Shown here piece after piece: positions 58,426-64,000 of a DNA stretch of 64,000 nt (position 1 is the stretch's first letter; every line of letters starts with the position of its first letter). The stretch is from Azadirachta indica (taxonomy: Eukaryota; Streptophyta; Magnoliopsida; Sapindales; Meliaceae). The stretch spans positions 10,748,913-10,812,912 of the forward strand of contig CM040450.1 of the NCBI GenBank assembly GCA_022749755.1. Reading direction: 5' to 3'. The notes under the pieces are model-generated. The model saw nothing but the letters and a program-made list of their open reading frames with translations. It ran no database searches and was not told the DNA's origin. The position numbers were made by a program, and so were the translations under genes.

Positions 58426-58798
58426 ATGGCCTCCGTTTCTACCTCTACCTATACATATTCTGCATTGTTTAACAAATGTGCCGCGTCAAATTCTAAACCT
58501 GTACCAGCAAGTCCTTACATATACCGATATCCAAACCCGAAATCAATCTCAGAACAAAATTGCTCGCTACTTCCATTAACGATGCCAATGCGAAGAGAAA
58601 ATGATTACTAGTCTTGGAGAAACTGAAAAAAGGAAAGGCATGGGAAAGCAGAAAGAGGAGGTAAACCAAAAGATAGCATCGAAGAAAGCGATTTCAATCA
58701 TACTACATAGAGAGGTGATGAAAGTTAACATTCAGAAGAAGAGAGGATTGCATATGGAATTGCTTGTGGATTACTGTGGGTTATGGATTCTTGTTTAG
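58426..58798 (+). pseudogene. Truncated PPR-like gene fragment (AtPPR2/EMB2750-like N-terminus)
   Basis: The first frame (58426-58611) opens MASVSTSTYTYSAL and is rich in Ser/Thr/Asn, like a plastid transit peptide. After a one-base shift, the next frame (58601-58798) reads GMGKQKEEVNQKIASKKA and [12 protein letters not shown] recall this segment from the N-terminal region of plant PPR proteins of the AtPPR2/EMB2750 type, upstream of the repeats. Similarity ends after about KKRG, and no PPR repeats follow. I therefore read it as a frameshifted, truncated gene copy, perhaps moved by a transposon. Identification rests on memory of a short segment and is uncertain. Confidence 0.4.
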
Positions 58799-59694
58799 GA
58801 TTGTGTTTTACTTCTTTTTGTTGCTTAACAGTAAGAACAAGAGAAGATAAGAGTGAAAAATGAAAATGGATAGGAAAATCTATGTTTACAACGGAGGAGG
58901 AAGGCATTACTTCGTGAATTTCTTTTTAATTTTTGTTAATTTTCTAATAATTTTTAGTATGAATTGACGTTTCTTGTGTAAAACTATTCAATAATTAGAT
59001 GATAGATTAATTATAGTTATATATATGTATATTTATTAATTACTAAGTATTAATTTTATGATTTATTTATTAATTATACATTGATGAATAGGAGACAGTG
59101 TGAGAGAAAAATAAAATATTACTTAGTGTTAGTTATTAAACAAATTTCTTTTGGCTTGGATCACGAAGAAAGTGGTGGAGAGAGAATGAAAGAAAAATAA
59201 AATAAAGTCCGCATCATGGACCCAAATGTCAGCCATTAAGGGTATGAATCCCTGGGTATTTCTAAAACAGTACGAGGGAAGTAAGCATTTGTTCCAAATC
59301 TTAATGGGTCAAGGGTATTTTAAGCCCTATCAAAATATAAATCCTTTTATGTTTATTTATATTTATACTGTCATAAATTATTAAACTAAGTTATATTTTA
59401 AAAAATTAATTTACAAGTTCCAACTAATGTATAGAAAGTCTCTACCAAAATATGGGCATTCTTGTCTACTTAATAATCCTTGTTATAAATATATATATAT
59501 ATATAATCTAGTAACGTGTATTAGTCAAGTTAAATTAAAGTTTATTAATATCATTTTCTACAAAAGGATTAAATTCAAATTTATGATTTTAAGTCTTATC
59601 CTTTAAAAAATAAATTTAACTTCTTTTAAAGAGTTTTCCCTTTTTAATAACTTACTTTAAATATTATCTTATCTCAATTAATCTCTTAACATAA

Positions 59695-59706
<12 letters not shown>
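58799..59706. other. Intergenic DNA
   Basis: No gene seen. (TA)n tracts occur near 59010-59030 and 59490-59504. Confidence 0.5.

Positions 59707-59746
<40 letters not shown>
59707..59746. repeat. (TA)n(GA)n compound microsatellite
   Basis: About ten TA units pass directly into about ten AG units. Confidence 0.9.
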
Positions 59747-59945
59747 CGAGGATAAATGAACTTATAAGCTCCTAAGATTTGACATATTGGATTCATGAGT
59801 TCCAATACTTTCAAAGTACCTATAAAAGTTGTTGATCTCATGTTATCCTATTTTTAGTAAAGTCTTCTCTCGCGAACTAAAACCACTACAACTATTTGCA
59901 GGCGTAGAAGTTCACTCATGTTAGTATACGTGTGTCTTTCACTCT

Positions 59946-60840
59946 TTGGGAGTGCTTCTTTGTTTTCTCTCGTTTTTTTCACCCACTACCTCCGATAATT
60001 GCCTATTCTCTACATTAATAGAAACAGAAGACTTAGTACACCTTTGTAACTCACTCCGTTTAACAGAGAAGGAGCAAGAAGTGGTGATAGTTGAAGGAGC
60101 TGTCAAACTAGAGGGGGGAAAAAGACTTAAAGGATGCTTGCTAGGGAAAATTCTGTGAAACAAACTGGTCAACAAGGAGGGATTTAAGGTAGCCATCCAA
60201 CTCATATGGAGAACAATTCATGGGGTTCAAATTGAGAGTCTTGGCAATAACAAGTTTATATTTCATTTTAAATCTTCTATAGATAAAAAACGAGTCCTTG
60301 CAAGAGGACTTTGGCACTTTGACAAGGCCCTGATTGTGTTGGCCGAGCCAAGTAGGGTAGGTGACCTTACGAAAACAGACTTCTCCATAACTTCCTTTTG
60401 GGTACAGTTTCATAATACTCTGGTGGTCTGTATGACAAATAAAATGGGTTATGTTTTAGGAAATATCATCGGTACAGTTGAGGAAATGGATACTGGTGCT
60501 TCAGGAGAGTGTTTCGATAAATGTCTTAAAGTCAGAATTAATATGGACATTACTAAGCAATTAAAATGAAGCATTAAAGTTAAATTAGCTGGTTATGAGG
60601 AGATTTCTATTGTATTCGTTTAGTACGAACATTTGCCAAAATTTTTTTACAATTATATTGGGCATATCCATAAAGAGAGCACTGCATTACAAGGTCTCAA
60701 CTTTCCCGGACCTATCCAATAATTTCCAATATGGGCAGGGGCTTAGAGCTCCTAATATGTCAGACAGAATGAAAAGCTTTAAGAGTAAGCAGAAGGAACA
60801 AAATTCGGGAATGAACACAACTGCATAATTACAGGAGAAA
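59946..60840 (+). pseudogene. LINE ORF1 (DUF4283, zinc knuckle) remnant
   Basis: A frame interrupted by TGA near 60156 and again near 60567 shows the DUF4283 landmarks: LCNSLRLTEKEQ, LKGCLLGKIL, VQIESLGNNKFIFHF, HFDKALIVL and SFWVQFHN. The TGASGECFDKCLKVRI segment follows. The CCHC knuckle near 60630-60690 reads FFYNYIGHIHKEST, where all three expected cysteines are replaced (Phe, Tyr, Ser) and only His remains. ORF1 proteins bind LINE RNA. Confidence 0.8.
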
Positions 60841-61486
60841 ATCATTGCAGAAAAGCTTACACAAGTAGTGGCACCAACCACAACGAAGATTACTATCGAT
60901 GGAAAAATCTGAAAAATTGGTTTGGTGGTGATGAGCAACCACAAGGAGCTAGAAACGGCAACGCACAAGAAAATTAATGCAGGGGCAGATGATATTATGG
61001 CAATACAGTCAGAGCAGAGGCTAATAACCAATGAAAACGTAACAATTTCTGAGCAAACCAAAACTATACAGGGGCTCACTCAATATCTGGCCAAAAAAGA
61101 ACGTTTGCGATGTGCTAACAAACAAGATGTGCATTTAGGCTCGATCCAAATGATTATAGAGTCTACCACACAATAGAATAATATCCCAAGCCCTAAAAAG
61201 AAATGGAAAAGATGAGCATGAGAACAGGAGAGGAGAGAAGCCCATTTAACTCAAAAACCAGTCTACAACAAAAGAAACAGAGATGTTGCTGAGGAAATGG
61301 ACCTGGAGCCAATATCCAAAAAATTGTCACTCCCCCTAGTTTGCATGTTAACAGGTCTGATGCAGATAGTGTCCAACTTAATTCTTTAAGTAGTCCTCCT
61401 CAACCACAATTCAATGCTCCTATTGAGTCCATGCAAGAAATAGCAGGTGTTGGGGTTCAACCCCACCTAGACAAATAAAGCTGTTG

Positions 61487-62100
61487 TACTGAAACGTTTG
61501 GGGACTGGGGAACTCTCGAACGCTCTGAGCATTAAAAGAAGTTCTCCGCCAATAAAAGCCAAAAGTGGTGTTTTTGTATGAGACAAAACTGACTACAAAA
61601 CAAGCTGAAGTATTACGAATTAGGCTCAATTATAACTCACTTTTTTAGTCTATGGACATGGCTTAAGTGGTGGTCCTGCTTTATTATGGAATACAGGCAT
61701 AGAAATAAAGCTTCTTTCTTATTCTCATCATCATGTAGATGTTGCACTTACTATTGAAGGAGATGTTTGGAGGTTTACAGGCTTTTACGGACATCTGGAA
61801 GCTTTAAAAAAGTTCATACCTGGACTTTGATTCGTAGACTAGCAAATCTATTTTTTGCTTCGTGGCTATGTAGAGGATACTTTAATCAAATCCTCAGTCC
61901 AAATAAGAACGGTGAGTTGGGAAAAGATTCTAAAGCTATATGAGAGTTTCGAAAAATCTTAGAAAAGTGTGATCTTTTTTACTTGGGCTTCTCCGAATGG
62001 CCTTATACGTGATCTTATAAACGAGGAAGGATTGACTTGGTTCAAGAGAGATTGGACAGTAATGTTTCAAGAGGCTTTTGTTTCTCATCTGAAAACCTGA
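61487..62100 (+). pseudogene. LINE ORF2 endonuclease remnant
   Basis: From about 61487 the frame reads NVWGLGNSRTL-stop-ALKEVL, then KPKVVFLYETKL, the conserved early block of apurinic-type endonucleases (Glu in ETKL). After a shift, HGLSGGPALLWN, SYSHHHVDV and WRFTGFYGH follow. Multiple stops occur. Confidence 0.8.
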
Positions 62101-62715
62101 AGCTCAAATCATTCACCAATTCTCATTGAATTTTGAAAACAAACTATATCGCTTCAATCACAATGGAAAGAATGGGGTAAAAGATTTCAATTTAAAAAGT
62201 TTTGGAATAATTATGAAGAGTGTAAGAACATCATACAAAATGTCTGGACCAACTGCATTGCCTAGGATTTTGCTAACCCGAATCTTACTTTTATTAGTCG
62301 TATCAACATTGTTAAAGACAAGCTGGTAGCATGGAGCAGACAAAGGTTTAGTGCCAGGAGGAATAAGGTAAAATACTTTTCTCAAAAACTTAAGCATTTA
62401 AAACTCACTTCCCTTAATCATTCTGAAGCAATTAAGGATGTAGAAAACCAGATAGATAAGATTTTGTGAGATGAAGTTTATTGGAGACAACGAGCTAAAG
62501 TTTTTTGGCTAAAAGAAGGGGATCGAAACACGAAATTGTTCCATGTGAAGGCCTCAACAAGACAATGAAAGAATTTGATAGAAGGCTTACTGGACAACAA
62601 AGATCAATGGCTGGACAACATTACCGCTATTGAGAAGGAAGTTTGTAATTTTTTTGAGAATTTATTTACTTCCACATACCCTTCTAATTGTTGTTTGTAG
62701 TCCGTTTTGTAGGTT
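62101..62715 (+). pseudogene. LINE ORF2 linker remnant
   Basis: Decayed linker between endonuclease and reverse transcriptase: KFWNNYEECKNII, then VYWRQRAKVFWLKEGDRNTKLFH, a well-conserved LINE block, then NFFENLFTS. Several stops occur. Confidence 0.75.
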
Positions 62716-63794
62716 ATGAAAAAAACGTTGAGTACTGAGATGAATATATTCCTAGAGAAAGATTTCACTGTAGATGAGGTGAAGGAGGCTCTTTTTCAAA
62801 TGCATCCATCTAAAGCGTCGAGGCCTGATGGTTTCACAGCAAGTTTCTTTCAGAGCATCGGTGCACTATTGAAGATAATGTTGCTGAGGTTTGCTTACAA
62901 GTGCTATATGAGGGAGAAGACCTTACTGCTTTTAGTCATACATACATTGTTCTAATACCCAAAATGAAAAATCCCAGGCTCATATCAGAATTTCATCCAA
63001 TGAGTTTATACAGTATCATATACAAGATAATCACGAAGTGTATCACCAATAGGTTCAAAACTATTCTTAACCAAGTAATTTCACCAAACCAGGTTACCTT
63101 TATTACTCAGCGTCTCATTACAGACAATATCATTATCGATTATAAATACCTCCATAAAATCATATGCAAGAAGAGAGGAAAGAAAGGGTTGGTGACTTTA
63201 AAGCTTAATATTAGTAAAGCATACGATAGAATTGAATGGAGTTTCTTGAAAGGTGTCATGTTGAAGATGGGTTTCTCCGACGAGTGGGTATTACTTATCC
63301 TGAAATGTATTTCCTCGTCAACATACTCTTTTTTGATAAATGGGGAAGCAAGAGGATTTATTAAACCGCATAAAGGGTTGAAACATAAATGCCCTCTTTC
63401 CTTATATACGTTCATTCTATGTACTGAATCCTTATCCCCTCTATTACATTTTGCTAAATAGAAAGCAGAATTTCGTAGAGTGCAGGTTGGTAAAAAAGTT
63501 CCCACTATTTCTCATTTATTCTTTGCTAATAACATTCTAATATTTTTAGGAGCAACACCATCTGAATATAACAGTTTAAAGACAACTTTGGATGGTTATG
63601 CCCAAGCCTCAAGTCAAGTTATAAACTATGATAAATCGTCAATTTTCTTCAACACTAATATGACACTAAAGATGCGGGAGGAGATCAAACGGATCTTTGG
63701 TTCAGAGGTGGTGTCCCATCATGAAAACTATCTAGGCCTCTTGTCAATGTTTGGTAAGAACAAGTACTCATTTTTTAATTTTTTGAAGGAATGA
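62716..63794 (+). pseudogene. LINE ORF2 reverse transcriptase remnant
   Basis: Three open stretches (62716-62955, 62901-63461, 63480-63794) in shifted frames carry the reverse transcriptase: EALFQMHPSKASRPDGF, then YIVLIPK, ITDNIIIDY, LKLNISKAYDRIEW (motif A) and FFANNILIF (motif C). Active enzymes have Asp in motif A (LD) and two Asp in motif C (ADD). Here these are Asn at 63207-63209 and Asn-Asn at 63528-63533, so the enzyme would be inactive even if the frame were intact. Confidence 0.88.
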
Positions 63795-64000
63795 ATTTTG
63801 ATCAAAGTAAGTTGGAAGACTAGATTTTTTTTTTGTTAGTGGTAAGGAGGTCTTAATTAAAGCAATTGCTCAAGCAATTCCTAATTATGAGTGTGTTTTG
63901 GGTTCCTACAACTCTTTGTAATGAAATCCAAGAACTAATCTCAAAATTTTAGTGAGACTCAAAATCAACAACCAGGGGTATTTGTTGGCTGCCATGGAAA

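Larger units (their letters stand above)
59946..64000 (+). mobile_element. Decayed L1-type LINE, truncated by the window end
   Basis: Plus-strand non-LTR retrotransposon in the usual order: ORF1 with DUF4283 and zinc-knuckle remnants, then ORF2 with endonuclease and reverse transcriptase. All parts carry stops and frameshifts, and key catalytic residues are lost. It continues past 64000; the 3' end and poly(A) tail are not visible. Confidence 0.85.

Noticed and set aside
58151..58579. 142-codon open frame overlapping the PPR-like fragment
   Set aside because: It runs in a different frame from the transit-peptide-like and AtPPR2-like text and has no motif of its own.
1..64000. CRISPR arrays, operons, bacterial ribosome sites, riboswitches
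   Set aside because: The window is plant nuclear DNA. No regularly spaced repeat-spacer pattern and no tRNA or rRNA gene was seen on either strand.

Overview
This window looks like nuclear DNA from a eudicot plant. It is very AT-rich, has long gene-poor stretches, and carries typical plant transposons: Ty1/copia LTR elements primed by initiator-Met tRNA, an L1-type LINE with an ORF1 of the DUF4283 kind, and MULE-like miniature elements. The protein-coding genes are plant-specific families. I cannot name the species.

Gene content is low. I see three intact-looking genes. Two are intronless cytochrome P450 genes of the CYP94C type, whose known members oxidise jasmonoyl-isoleucine. They lie head-to-head, about 19 kb apart (4618-6120 on minus, 25266-26741 on plus). 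They are about 89% identical in protein over the alignable part. The homology covers promoter, coding region and 3' end, so these are the two arms of an inverted segmental duplication. Both promoters keep a G-box about 300 bp upstream of the ATG. The third gene is a five-exon GDSL esterase/lipase on minus (46473-49745, 350 residues after splicing). A broken fragment at 58426-58798 resembles the N-terminus of an AtPPR2/EMB2750-type PPR gene.

Layout: 1-4.4 kb is intergenic with two MITEs. 4.4-6.5 kb is duplication arm 1. 6.5-24.9 kb is an AT-rich gap with a 619-bp foldback element, a tandem repeat of about 170 bp, a MITE with a perfect 9-bp target duplication, and another MITE. 24.9-27.1 kb is duplication arm 2. 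27.1-33.6 kb is intergenic. 33.6-46.1 kb is one decayed minus-strand copia element (LTRs 33629-34015 and 45742-46123) holding a stack of later insertions: a second copia fragment, several terminal-inverted-repeat elements inside one another, and a 3.1-kb internally deleted copia that split its gag. 46.5-49.8 kb is the GDSL gene. 49.9-53.8 kb is intergenic. 53.8 to about 58.1 kb is another decayed plus-strand copia. 59.9 kb to the window end is a decayed LINE.

I found no previously undescribed molecular system. The most informative items are the promoter-preserving inverted CYP94C duplication and the layered copia nest, whose insertion order can be read from the sequence. All splice sites, identities and repeat boundaries were worked out by eye, so coordinates of decayed elements are approximate.
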